Positions 46,458 through 54,788 of a stretch of 57,027 nt of DNA are shown here, piece by piece (the first letter of the stretch is position 1; the number at the start of each line of letters is the position of its first letter). Source of the DNA: Marinilabiliales bacterium (lineage in GTDB: Bacteria > Bacteroidota > Bacteroidia > Bacteroidales > F082); contig PKTA01000166.1 of assembly GCA_002869365.1 (NCBI GenBank), positions 1 through 57,027 on the forward strand, given 5' to 3'. Under the pieces are notes generated by a model that had not been told where the DNA came from, ran no database searches, and saw only the letters and a list, made by a program, of their open reading frames with translations. The position numbers and the translations under genes are program-made.

Positions 46458-47453
46458 ATGGCAGATCTTACAACAAAATATCTTGGACTAACACTTAGGA
46501 ATCCTCTTGTGGTTGCTAGTTCAGGACTCACAGATACAGTTGACAAAATAATTGAATTAGATAAAAATGGTGCCGGAGCAATAGTCCTTAAATCCTTGTT
46601 TGAAGAGCAAATTGCCCTAGAGGCAGATTATAAACTCCGCCAGGCAGAAAAAAACGATTTAATTTATTCTGATTATTCCGAATCCTTGGATTATATCGAT
46701 ACTCATATTAAAGATAAGGAGTTAACAAATTATATCGAGTTGATTAAAGGCGCTAAAAAGGCTGTTGATATTCCAATAATCGCATCCGTAAATGCTATTA
46801 CACATAGCGAATGGACCGGCTTTGCAAAACAATTGGAGAGTGCAGGAGCCGACGCATTGGAACTAAATATTTTTGTTATGCCCTTCAGTTTCGATAGGGA
46901 AAGTGATGAAAATGAAAGCGTTTATTATTCAGTGTTAAGAAAAGTAAAAGAATCAATTAATATTCCTGTTGCAGTTAAAATAAGTCCTTATTTTTCAAAC
47001 CTTGGAAAAGTTATTCATAATCTTGAAAATAATGGCGCTGATGCAGTAGTAATGTTCAATAAATTTTCGAGCCCCGACATCGATATTAATAAACAGGAAA
47101 TTACTCATGCCGACATCTTCAGTAAGCCAAGTGATATTTATTATTCTCTAAGATGGATTTCCTTAGCATCTAAAAGAATTGGTATTGACCTGGTTGCATC
47201 TACTGGTATTCACGATGGTGAGGCAGTTGTGAAACAGTTGCTTGCCGGGGCTACTGTAACTCAAATTGCAACAACTTTGTATAAAAACGGTCCTTCAAGA
47301 ATTAATGAAATAACCAATTTCCTCCATGAATGGATGGATGAAAAAGGATATAATTATATCGACCAGTTCAGAGGTACTTTAAGTCAGAGTGAATCATTAA
47401 AACCTGATGCTCACGAAAGAGTTCAGTTTATGAAATATTTTAGCGAGATTTAA
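46458..47453 (+). CDS. Dihydroorotate dehydrogenase-like protein
   Basis: 331 residues from ATG (MADLTTKYLGLTLRNP); an in-frame TTG seven codons earlier is less likely. The TIM barrel of class 1 DHOD is recognisable (NPLVVASSGLTD, GAGAIVLKSLF, IIASVNAI, PVAVKISPYFSNL, GATVTQIATTLYKNG). The family is separate from pyrimidine-pathway DHOD and its substrate is not established. It is 30 bp from NfnB and followed by a terminator, so it belongs to the Nfn operon and may use the same electron carriers. Confidence 0.8.
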   Translation: MADLTTKYLGLTLRNPLVVASSGLTDTVDKIIELDKNGAGAIVLKSLFEEQIALEADYKLRQAEKNDLIYSDYSESLDYIDTHIKDKELTNYIELIKGAKKAVDIPIIASVNAITHSEWTGFAKQLESAGADALELNIFVMPFSFDRESDENESVYYSVLRKVKESINIPVAVKISPYFSNLGKVIHNLENNGADAVVMFNKFSSPDIDINKQEITHADIFSKPSDIYYSLRWISLASKRIGIDLVASTGIHDGEAVVKQLLAGATVTQIATTLYKNGPSRINEITNFLHEWMDEKGYNYIDQFRGTLSQSESLKPDAHERVQFMKYFSEI

Positions 47454-47475
47454 TAAAATTTAAAATAATAAAACG

Positions 47476-47508
47476 AAAGCCTCTTCATTATTTGTTGAGG
47501 CTTTTTTT
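47476..47508. terminator. Terminator of the Nfn operon, overlapping the DUF502 stop
   Basis: AAAGCCTC / GAGGCTTT with a 13-nt loop, followed by T residues to 47508 on the plus strand. The stop codon of the convergent DUF502 gene (47488-47490) lies inside the loop, so it serves the plus-strand operon and overlaps the end of the opposite gene. Confidence 0.75.
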
Positions 47509-48093
47509 ATTTGTTGTTTGATTAATGTCCCATCCTGATACACCCGCCGAAATAATAAATTTCATTACTTCTGCAGGATTAATATCAACACTTTTTACCT
47601 GATTGCTTGGAACTATGTATAATTCTCCTGCAAAACTATAGGAGAACGGAAAATAAACTGCCACCTTATCGGTTTCATTCAGGCGTTTTAAATCTTTTTC
47701 TGTTAAAAAGCCAAGCCTTTCCATTTTGGAATTCGGGTCAACCATTACCAATACCGGATTATTAAATTTTTTCTCTTTGCCAACAAAGGCAGAAAATAAA
47801 TCGTTGAGGGCAGAATAGATTACTTTTAAAAGAGGAACTTTATGAATTAAACGATTGAATAAATTAATAAATGGTTTTCCAATAATACTCTGACCAATTA
47901 ATCCAATTAGGATAAGGATTAGTATAATTATTAATAAACCCAATCCCGGTATGTCGATACCAAAGTAATCCAATAGAATTCCTTTCAATAAATTGTCGAT
48001 GAAAGTAAAAGAGTAGTAAATGATATAAATGGTAATTCCTAAAGGTGCAGTTAATAATATACCCTGGAAAAAGTAATAAACTATTTTTTTCAT
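47488..48093 (-). CDS. DUF502-family membrane protein
   Basis: Protein of 201 residues. It has an N-terminal helix (about 5-28), a second helix (about 47-68) with GQSIIGKPFINLFNRL, and the DUF502 core PLLKVIYSALNDLFSAF. A beta-rich soluble domain (VLVMVDPNSKMERLGFLT, VAVYFPFSYSFAGELYIVP) follows. Members are widespread and some affect envelope-associated traits, but the function is unknown. It is monocistronic and converges on the DHOD-like gene. Confidence 0.82.
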   Translation of the reverse strand: MKKIVYYFFQGILLTAPLGITIYIIYYSFTFIDNLLKGILLDYFGIDIPGLGLLIIILILILIGLIGQSIIGKPFINLFNRLIHKVPLLKVIYSALNDLFSAFVGKEKKFNNPVLVMVDPNSKMERLGFLTEKDLKRLNETDKVAVYFPFSYSFAGELYIVPSNQVKSVDINPAEVMKFIISAGVSGWDINQTTNKKSLNK

Positions 48094-48208
48094 ATTTCCG
48101 ATTATTTAAAACCTATTACTTACTAGAGTTTTAACACAAAAATGATAAAACCCTAGAAAGAATACAGCCAAAATAGTGCATATTCATCAAATAACCTAAA
48201 AACAGTTC

Positions 48209-48685
48209 CTAAAACTTAAGTACCAGGCCTACACCACTTTGGGTGAATCCAAAATTTAATTTTGGTGGCGAATATGACAATTCTTTAATTTGTTTATTGT
48301 AAATGTCTACACCTTGTTTTGCTTTTTTGGATGCATTTATACTAATTGGAATCGATAATGCAATTAAGCCTACTCCAACTCCTCCTACTGTGAGGTTTGG
48401 TTCGCCGCCTCCAAGGGCAGTACCCAATTGGTAACCAACTAAAAACCCACCAACTGCTCCTAAAACCGTAGAAAATCCATTTGAGGATTGCGCTGATTTT
48501 ATTAGGGTGTATGCTTCTCGGTTGCTTACCACAATTGTCAATAAGTCAGAATATTTAAGCACTTTTTCATTTTGTATGAACTTATATCCTCCCATAACTT
48601 TTTGGGAATAAATTGTGTCGTTCTTCGATTGACTATATGCACTAATAGAAAATAATACAATACATAGGGCAAGAATTTTTCTCAT
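48209..48685 (-). CDS. Exported small protein with glycine-zipper-like helices
   Basis: Protein of 158 residues with a signal peptide (ending near AYSQ, about 18). A beta-rich part precedes two glycine-rich hydrophobic segments (about 73-95, VLGAVGGFLVGYQLGTALGGG, and 98-112, GVGVGLIALSIP). The end PKLNFGFTQSGVGLVLKF looks like a final barrel or membrane strand. No family is recognised. It stands alone between DUF502 and the Crp/Fnr gene. Confidence 0.65.
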   Translation of the reverse strand: MRKILALCIVLFSISAYSQSKNDTIYSQKVMGGYKFIQNEKVLKYSDLLTIVVSNREAYTLIKSAQSSNGFSTVLGAVGGFLVGYQLGTALGGGEPNLTVGGVGVGLIALSIPISINASKKAKQGVDIYNKQIKELSYSPPKLNFGFTQSGVGLVLKF

Positions 48686-48793
48686 AATTTTGTTAATAAT
48701 GTGATTTATAATTTATTGAATTTGAATTTTAGGATTTGTAATATATTGGTTTACAGAGTTTAATATTTGAATTTTTTAAAGTCTTAATGTTTT

Positions 48794-49471
48794 TTAACCC
48801 TTATTGCTAATAGACAATAATAGTTCTTTTTTGCAAATTTCGAAATTTTTCCCACTTACCTTAATAATTCCTGAATTACTTAATTCCCTAAGCGATCTTA
48901 TAACACTTTCTCTGGTTGAGCAAACAAGGGCACCCAATTCTGTCCTGGTTAAGGGAATGGTAAATTTATCGCTGCCGACAACCTTTGTACTGAAAAACAG
49001 TAGAGTATCGGCAATTTTACCATTAATCTGTTTCTGATGTACATTTACAAACCTGTCGAAATAAGAGATTTCATCTTCACACATATGTAAAATTAATTCA
49101 TGAGCGAAATTAGCATTCCTCTTAATCAATTCTCTGAATGATCGTGCATCAACATAACAAACTGTTGAATTTTCAATTACAGATGCTGAGTACTGATGTA
49201 CTTTATTTGATAGAATTGCCTGTAAACCAATATAACGTGATGGCTGAACAATTTTGAGAATTTGATTACTTCCTGTTATACCTTTTTTATTAATTTTTGC
49301 TAAACCAGATTTAAGATAAGCAATGTGGGAAGATAATTGTCCTTCCTTGAAAATTGTTTCTCCTGCTTCTAAAACCAATTCTGCACAATTCTCACTATGA
49401 AATTTAAATTCATCCTTGCTAAGTGTATTTACTGCTTTGGACCTTATGGAGCAATCGGTACATTCTTTCAT
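48794..49471 (-). CDS. Crp/Fnr regulator with N-terminal cysteine cluster
   Basis: Regulator of 225 residues. It has an N-terminal region with C4, C7 and C29 (CTDC.. ENC) and one further Cys at 105 (TVCYVDA), followed by a cNMP-fold sensor domain and a Crp-type helix-turn-helix with the recognition helix STRESVIRSLREL. The four cysteines resemble the FNR pattern of [4Fe-4S] ligands, so redox or oxygen sensing is likely. The R-E-x-x-x-R helix is like CRP, which reads TGTGA half-sites, and a TGTGA-N6-TCAC palindrome lies in its own promoter region. Next to a polysulfide/thiosulfate-type operon it is a good candidate controller. No other Crp/Fnr is in the window. Confidence 0.88.
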   Translation of the reverse strand: MKECTDCSIRSKAVNTLSKDEFKFHSENCAELVLEAGETIFKEGQLSSHIAYLKSGLAKINKKGITGSNQILKIVQPSRYIGLQAILSNKVHQYSASVIENSTVCYVDARSFRELIKRNANFAHELILHMCEDEISYFDRFVNVHQKQINGKIADTLLFFSTKVVGSDKFTIPLTRTELGALVCSTRESVIRSLRELSNSGIIKVSGKNFEICKKELLLSISNKG

Positions 49472-49551
49472 TTTGCATTTGTTAATCGAAGGTGATGTTT
49501 TTAAAATCTAAATCTTATATAAATATAATGTGAAACAAATCATCTCCACAA

Positions 49552-49559
49552 CAAATATA
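49552..49559 (-). promoter_or_regulatory. -7 promoter element TATATTTG of the Crp/Fnr gene
   Basis: TAnnTTTG match on the minus strand, about 80 bp before the regulator ATG. The TGTGA-N6-TCAC palindrome is centred about 46 bp upstream of the inferred start site. Confidence 0.4.
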
Positions 49560-49583
49560 ACGAAATAGAATCAATATAGTATA

Positions 49584-49599
49584 TGTGATTTGAATCACT
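49584..49599. promoter_or_regulatory. CRP-type palindrome TGTGA-N6-TCACT
   Basis: TGTGATTTGAATCACT has perfect GTGATT/AATCAC arms and CRP spacing. A second small palindrome, CACTT-GTG-AAGTG, follows at 49618-49630. Probably autoregulatory for the adjacent Crp/Fnr gene and perhaps for the divergent small membrane protein. Confidence 0.5.
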
Positions 49600-49697
49600 T
49601 TTATTATTAGCATAACACACTTGTGAAGTGATTTTATATTACTTTATAAAGAGCCTAATATCAAGTAATTAAATAATGATTTCGTCTATTTGACACT

Positions 49698-49705
49698 TAT
49701 CTTTG
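49698..49705 (+). promoter_or_regulatory. -7 promoter element TATCTTTG
   Basis: TAnnTTTG match 24 bp before the ATG of the small membrane protein. It supports the plus-strand reading of this short gene over the overlapping minus-strand frame. Confidence 0.5.
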
Positions 49706-49728
49706 TATTGTATTAAAAAATTAAAGTC

Positions 49729-49959
49729 ATGGAAAATAGTAGAAAATTATTTATTAACTCAACTCTCTTGTTCGCATTTATTGGATTTGTAACATATGGA
49801 TTTATTGTGTTTGTTAGTTTTTTAGGATGCTGTGCAGGATTAACTTCATTAATATTTTCCAAATTAATTTCTGGTATTATAATAATAGCAGTAAGCCTCT
49901 TTATTTTTTGCGTATATAATAATTGTATCAAAATTCCCAAAGCAAATAATCCATTTTGA
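49729..49959 (+). CDS. Small two-helix membrane protein with adjacent cysteine pair
   Basis: 76 residues: helix 1 at about 9-32, the pair C34-C35 in FLGCCAGLTSL, helix 2 at about 45-63, with C61 and C66 at its end. The cysteine pair at the end of a helix is reminiscent of MerT-like metal or thiol carriers, but the family is not established. A TAnnTTTG element upstream and sensible topology support it as a real gene. It lies between the redox-type Crp/Fnr gene and the Psr-like operon, so a role in sulfur or metal transfer is tempting. Confidence 0.65.
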   Translation: MENSRKLFINSTLLFAFIGFVTYGFIVFVSFLGCCAGLTSLIFSKLISGIIIIAVSLFIFCVYNNCIKIPKANNPF

Positions 49960-50487
49960 ATTACATTACCTAAAGTGTTAATTTATAACAGTTTAAATTT
50001 TTACGTTTTTTAATGTAATTTCCGATTGTTTTATCGTAAAATAATAATTTATACTTAGTCTAAACAGGCTGTAAGTAACAGTAAAACAAACTACTAGCAT
50101 AATATGTGGCTTTGACGACCTAATTTATTATGTTTATAAATAAAAGTTTTAACTATCTGATATACAAATAAATACTATGTATATTTAATCATTCAGGTTT
50201 TTATTTGTAACGTAAGTAAAAGATTATCAAAGAAATACACTGTAGGTATACCCCTTGACATTCATATACTCCTTAATGATATATATCATATTTTTGCAAT
50301 TAAATATGTAAGAAGATATATATGTGGATTTGTAACTACGTTTTATCTACTTCATTTATTAAATTGTAAATTTTAGTTCATTTTTTTATTGACACATATT
50401 GAAGTAATTGTAAACCAGTATTATACAATATGTGATTTTGATAAAGGATTTTGGTTATTTACTTGATACTTAATAAAATAATAACAT
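49960..50487. other. 528-bp regulatory region before the Psr-like operon
   Basis: No convincing gene is seen. It holds TTGACA at 50255-50260, the perfect 14-bp palindrome ATGATATATATCAT (50276-50289), and the TAnnTTTG element TATTTTTG (50289-50296). It also has a second TTGACA at 50391 and a half-site TGTGATTTTGATAA at 50431-50444. This long leader-promoter region suggests regulated transcription of the operon. Confidence 0.55.
50276..50296 (+). promoter_or_regulatory. FNR-like palindrome overlapping a TATTTTTG -7 element
   Basis: ATGAT-ATAT-ATCAT has FNR-box geometry with one base changed in each arm. It abuts the -7 element, a position that would repress if bound. If a different promoter is used downstream it could activate. 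About 190 bp before the operon start. Confidence 0.4.
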
Positions 50488-52734
50488 ATGAAAACTAGGA
50501 GGGATTTTATAAAAATCTCGGCTGCAGGAGCAGGAGCGGCAACTTTAGGATTAAGTTCTCTAAGTTGGAATGGAGTTAATAAACTCTATGCATCCGGCGA
50601 TCAGGAGTCAGTTAGCGATGAAGAAATGACCGCACACTCAACTTATTGTGAGGTCTGTTTCTGGAAGTGTGCCGGCTGGACTTATGTTGACAAAAAGGGA
50701 AGTATACGTAAAATTATTGGTAATCAGGAGGATCCTCATTGTAACGGACGACTTTGCCCAAGAGGTACAGGAGGTGTTGGAATGTACACTGATGAAGATC
50801 GCTTAAAAACACCATTAATCAGGGAAACTGTGAATGGAAAGCAAGGGTTTCGTAAAGCCTCTTGGGAAGAAGCCCTTGATTTAGTTGCTTCCAAAATGAA
50901 AGGCGTTAGTGATAAATATGGCCCGGAAGCTTTTGCTCTTTTTAACCACGGTTCACCGGGAAGCCATTTCAAGCATTTATTTCATGCTTATGGCTCGGGT
51001 AACGAAGGAGAACCTGCATGGGCACAATGTCGTGGTCCACGTGAGGTTGGTTTTGGAGCCACTTTTGGAAGCTGGATAGGATCACCTGAACCAACTGATA
51101 TTCGCGATACCAAGTGTCTTGTTCTTATAGGTGCTCACCTTGGTGAAAATATGCACAACGGACAGGTACAGGAAATGTCTACTGCCATCGACAGAGGAGC
51201 GACAATTATTACAGTTGATCCAAGGTTGAGTACTGCTGCAAGCAAATCAAAATATTGGTTGCCTATTAAACCTGCTACTGATATTGCCCTTCTTTTATCA
51301 TGGATACATGTTCTTATTTATGAAGAACTTTATGATAAAGATTATATTGAAAAATATGCCGTTGGATTTGAACAACTGAAGGAGCATGTTAAAAATAATA
51401 CTCCTGAATGGGCCTATGGAATTACAACCATAAATCCTGATTTAATAAGAAAAACTGCCAGGGAAATGGCAGCAGCATCTCCTGCTACTATTGTACATCC
51501 AGGAAGACATGTTGCGTGGTATGGCGATGATAGTCAGCGTGAAAGAGCAATAGCCATTTTAAATGCATTGCTTGGTTCATGGGGACGTCGTGGAGGATTT
51601 TATTTTAAAGAAGCGATTTCTGTACCCAAATTCCCACATCCAAAATATCCTCATCATAAATGGGATTGGAAAGATAATTTAGATGGTAAATATCCACTCT
51701 CAGCAATGGGAATTACTCAAGAATTGCTTAAAGCATCAATTCCTGAGTATGGTTACAAACACCAGATTAAGAGTTGGATAGTAGCAGGAACCAACCTTCC
51801 ATTAACTATTCCTAACAAGGAATTATTCCAAATGGCAGCAGAATCAGTTGACTTTATAGCAGTTGTAGATACTATGCCAATGGATATTACGGGTTATGCC
51901 GATGTTATTCTTCCTGAATGTACATATTTGGAAAGATATGATTATATCCGCTCAGCACCTCATCGTGAGCCTAGTATTGCTTTACGTGCGCCTGCTGTTA
52001 AACCAAAATATGATACAAAACCTTCATGGTGGATTGCAAAGCAACTGGGAGAGAGATTAGGCCTTGGAGAATACTATAAATATGATGATATAGAGGAAGT
52101 TCTTGAGTGGCAGCTTAAAAAGATGGGCACTTCTCTTGCAGAGATGAAGAAAATTGGTGTAAAGAAATTTCCCAGGAAATCAGGAGGTCTTTATTTACTA
52201 CCTAATGAAGATTATCATTTTAACACTTCTACCGGAAAGATTGAACTTTACTCATTTGAGTTTTTGGATCATGGTTTCGATCCAATGCCAAACTTTACTG
52301 AGCATCCTCAGCCTGAAGAAGGATTTTATCGCTTGATATACGGACGTGCTCCAATGCATACTTTCTCCAGAACATCAAACAATCCTAATCTTGCTGATTT
52401 GATGGATGAGAATTCAGTTTGGGTAAATCCTAAAGTTGCCGATATCTGGGAACTTAAAAACGGACAGGAAGTATGGTTACAAAATCAGGATGGAGTAGTT
52501 TCTACTTTTCCCATAAAAGTTAGAGTAACCGAAAGAATTAGATGGGACTCTGTTTATATGGTTCATGGTTTCGGTAATAGCAACAAGAAACTCAAACGTG
52601 CTTATGGACGTGGTGCCAGCGATTCGGAATTAATTACAAATGTAATGATAGACCCACAAATGGGAGGTACAGGTATGAGGGGCAATTTTGTAACATTTAT
52701 AAAAGAAAAACCAGAAGAGGAGGTTAAATCATGA
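50488..52734 (+). CDS. PsrA/PhsA-like molybdopterin oxidoreductase
   Basis: Catalytic subunit of 748 residues with a Tat signal (KTRRDFIKISAAGAG). A [4Fe-4S] site is formed by C54, C57, C61 and C90 (CEVCFWKC..LCPRG). Cys181 in WAQCRGPREVG is the candidate molybdenum ligand, as in polysulfide and thiosulfate reductases. The bis-MGD-binding segments continue to a C-terminal domain (PMHTFSRTSNNPNLA). The family includes PsrA, PhsA and related arsenate or tetrathionate enzymes. YeeE and rhodanese genes downstream favour a sulfur substrate such as polysulfide or thiosulfate. Periplasmic. It overlaps psrB by 4 bp. Confidence 0.88.
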   Translation: MKTRRDFIKISAAGAGAATLGLSSLSWNGVNKLYASGDQESVSDEEMTAHSTYCEVCFWKCAGWTYVDKKGSIRKIIGNQEDPHCNGRLCPRGTGGVGMYTDEDRLKTPLIRETVNGKQGFRKASWEEALDLVASKMKGVSDKYGPEAFALFNHGSPGSHFKHLFHAYGSGNEGEPAWAQCRGPREVGFGATFGSWIGSPEPTDIRDTKCLVLIGAHLGENMHNGQVQEMSTAIDRGATIITVDPRLSTAASKSKYWLPIKPATDIALLLSWIHVLIYEELYDKDYIEKYAVGFEQLKEHVKNNTPEWAYGITTINPDLIRKTAREMAAASPATIVHPGRHVAWYGDDSQRERAIAILNALLGSWGRRGGFYFKEAISVPKFPHPKYPHHKWDWKDNLDGKYPLSAMGITQELLKASIPEYGYKHQIKSWIVAGTNLPLTIPNKELFQMAAESVDFIAVVDTMPMDITGYADVILPECTYLERYDYIRSAPHREPSIALRAPAVKPKYDTKPSWWIAKQLGERLGLGEYYKYDDIEEVLEWQLKKMGTSLAEMKKIGVKKFPRKSGGLYLLPNEDYHFNTSTGKIELYSFEFLDHGFDPMPNFTEHPQPEEGFYRLIYGRAPMHTFSRTSNNPNLADLMDENSVWVNPKVADIWELKNGQEVWLQNQDGVVSTFPIKVRVTERIRWDSVYMVHGFGNSNKKLKRAYGRGASDSELITNVMIDPQMGGTGMRGNFVTFIKEKPEEEVKS

Positions 52735-53264
52735 GATACGCAATGGCTATCGACACCAAAAAGTGTGTAGGATGTGGCGACTGTGTGGTTGCCTGTCAAA
52801 CAGAAAATAATGTTCCAATTGGCTATTGCCGTGATTGGATAGTTGAAAATGTTGCAGGAAGTTATCCAAACGTTGAAGTTGAATTACGTTCGGAAAGATG
52901 TAATCATTGTGATAATTCACCTTGTGTAAGATGCTGTCCAACCGGAGCAAGTCATATTGTTGAAGGTGGCATCGTAAAAGTAACACATGACGAATGTATC
53001 GGTTGTGGAGCATGTATACAATCATGTCCTTACGATGCAAGATATTCACATCCTGAAGGTTATGTTGATAAGTGTACATTCTGCGACCATCGTCTGGCAA
53101 AAGGACAGACTACAGCTTGCGTTGCTGTTTGCCCTACTTCTTGTCTTTATTTTGGAGACCTTGAAGATCCAAACAGCGATGTTTCAAAAGCACTTAAAAA
53201 CAGAAGCTGGAAGGTGTTAGCACCTGAAGCAGGTACAAAGCCTCAATTATATTTTCTTACTTAA
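52731..53264 (+). CDS. PsrB-like four-cluster ferredoxin subunit
   Basis: 177 residues, no signal peptide; it probably travels through Tat bound to the A subunit. Sixteen cysteines in four groups support four [4Fe-4S] clusters: CVGCGDCVVAC, CNHCDNSPCVRCC, CIGCGACIQSC and CTFC..CVAVC. It relays electrons between the membrane subunit and the molybdenum centre. Overlaps the A-subunit gene (ATGA). Confidence 0.93.
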   Translation: MRYAMAIDTKKCVGCGDCVVACQTENNVPIGYCRDWIVENVAGSYPNVEVELRSERCNHCDNSPCVRCCPTGASHIVEGGIVKVTHDECIGCGACIQSCPYDARYSHPEGYVDKCTFCDHRLAKGQTTACVAVCPTSCLYFGDLEDPNSDVSKALKNRSWKVLAPEAGTKPQLYFLT

Positions 53265-53274
53265 TATTTAACAC

Positions 53275-54216
53275 ATGAAAGAAGAATTATTTGTTAGCGG
53301 AAGAAATATTCCAAATATCGACCCTTATCTTAATATTTGGCATTGGGAAATACCTGTTTATTTATTTTTGGGTGGTTTGGCTGCAGGAATAATGTTTTTT
53401 GCAGGATTATTCCTGGTATTAGGGAAAGAAAAAGAAATGCCTACTACAGTTAAATGGGCTCCTTTTTTGGTTCCTGTTGCATTGGTTTTAGGTTTATTTG
53501 CACTTTTCCTCGATTTAAAACACCAACTATATTTTTGGAGACTCTATACAACTATTCGTATGGAATCACCAATGTCGTGGGGAGCATGGACTCTTATGAT
53601 TATTACTCCTCTGTCGTTTTTATGGGCAGCTAGTTATATTAAAGAAGCTATTCCTTCATGGAAATGGCCCATGTCGATACTTGATAAAATGGAGAAATTA
53701 ATTATCCAATATAGAAAACCCATGGCCTGGGCAATGATGGTGTTAGCAGTTATACTTGGAGTTTATACAGGTATTTTATTATCAGCATTTAACGCCCGTC
53801 CCTTGTGGAATACTTCCATTTTGGGACCTTTATTCCTGGTTTCTGGTTTGTCAACAGGCCTTGCTGCCATAATCTGGATGTCGAAAAGCCATTATGAGCG
53901 TACTATTCTCAGTAAGATAGACATAACCCTAATAGGTGTAGAATTATTTTTAATAATTCACCTTTTAATGGGATTTCTTGCTGCCACTGAGGTTCAGATA
54001 GAAGCCGCCAATTTATTCCTTGGAGGTAGTTTTACAGTTACTTTCTGGGTATTTGTTATAATACTTGGTTTAATAGTACCTGCAATACTTGAAATTCTCG
54101 AGCTGGTTGGGTATAAAATTCCGTTGTGGATACCATCTCTTCTCATTTTAATTGGAGGATTTATGTTCCGATTGATAATGGTTGAAGCAGGTCAGATAAC
54201 CAGGTATTTATATTAA
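53275..54216 (+). CDS. PsrC/NrfD-like quinone-binding membrane subunit
   Basis: 313 residues with eight to nine helices. It begins with a short periplasmic-facing stretch (DPYLNIWHWEIPVYLFLGGLAAG) typical of PsrC/NrfD proteins and contains DLKHQLYFWRLYTTIRMESPMSWGAW, part of the quinone pocket region. It links the menaquinone pool to the PsrAB pair. It starts 10 bp after psrB. Confidence 0.9.
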   Translation: MKEELFVSGRNIPNIDPYLNIWHWEIPVYLFLGGLAAGIMFFAGLFLVLGKEKEMPTTVKWAPFLVPVALVLGLFALFLDLKHQLYFWRLYTTIRMESPMSWGAWTLMIITPLSFLWAASYIKEAIPSWKWPMSILDKMEKLIIQYRKPMAWAMMVLAVILGVYTGILLSAFNARPLWNTSILGPLFLVSGLSTGLAAIIWMSKSHYERTILSKIDITLIGVELFLIIHLLMGFLAATEVQIEAANLFLGGSFTVTFWVFVIILGLIVPAILEILELVGYKIPLWIPSLLILIGGFMFRLIMVEAGQITRYLY

Positions 54217-54236
54217 TTAACGATATATTTAAGAAA

Positions 54237-54773
54237 ATGAATACAAATATTGAATCCATTAGAAAACCAAGGTATATAAATCCATATTTTGGAGGGGTAT
54301 TGCTTGGACTGTTATTGTTGCTTACAATGTATATTACCGGTCGTGGATTGGGTGCTAGTGGTGCTGTTAAAAGCGCAGTAGTTACCACCGTTGATAAAGT
54401 AGCACCCACACATACCGAAAATAGCACTTTCTATAGCAAATTTATTTCCGATAGTCATTCTCCTATGTTTAACTGGTTGGTTTTCGAGTCATTGGGAATT
54501 TTCATTGGAGGTCTTATTTCAGGTGCAATTTTCGGCAGACTAAAAAAATTACGTGTTGAACATTCACCAAAAATTACTCCAAAAACCCGACTTTGGGCTG
54601 CCGGTATAGGTGGAATATTATTTGGTATTGGTAGTCAGTTCGGACGTGGTTGTTCAAGCGGAGCTGCTCTTAGCGGAACTGCATCCTTTTCCTTTGGCGG
54701 ATTTCTGGTAATGATGCTGCTTTTTGGAACCGGCTATGTCGTTGCCTATTTCTTTAGAAAATTATGGATTTAA
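54237..54773 (+). CDS. YeeE/YedE-family half transporter, first copy
   Basis: 178 residues with about four membrane helices and a periplasmic segment near 50-75. It carries the family motif GRGCSSGAALSG with C139. YeeE of E. coli takes up thiosulfate using cysteine-lined loops; here the transporter is split into two half-size proteins, as in PmpAB-type pairs. The second half begins 15 bp downstream. Substrate is unproved but thiosulfate or sulfane sulfur fits. Confidence 0.82.
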   Translation: MNTNIESIRKPRYINPYFGGVLLGLLLLLTMYITGRGLGASGAVKSAVVTTVDKVAPTHTENSTFYSKFISDSHSPMFNWLVFESLGIFIGGLISGAIFGRLKKLRVEHSPKITPKTRLWAAGIGGILFGIGSQFGRGCSSGAALSGTASFSFGGFLVMMLLFGTGYVVAYFFRKLWI

Positions 54774-54788
54774 AAAATTAAAAATATT

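Noticed and set aside
49713..49940. Minus-strand ORF opposite the 76-residue small membrane protein
   Set aside because: It is an antisense shadow of a better plus-strand gene that has a promoter element, an ATG in good context and clear membrane helices.
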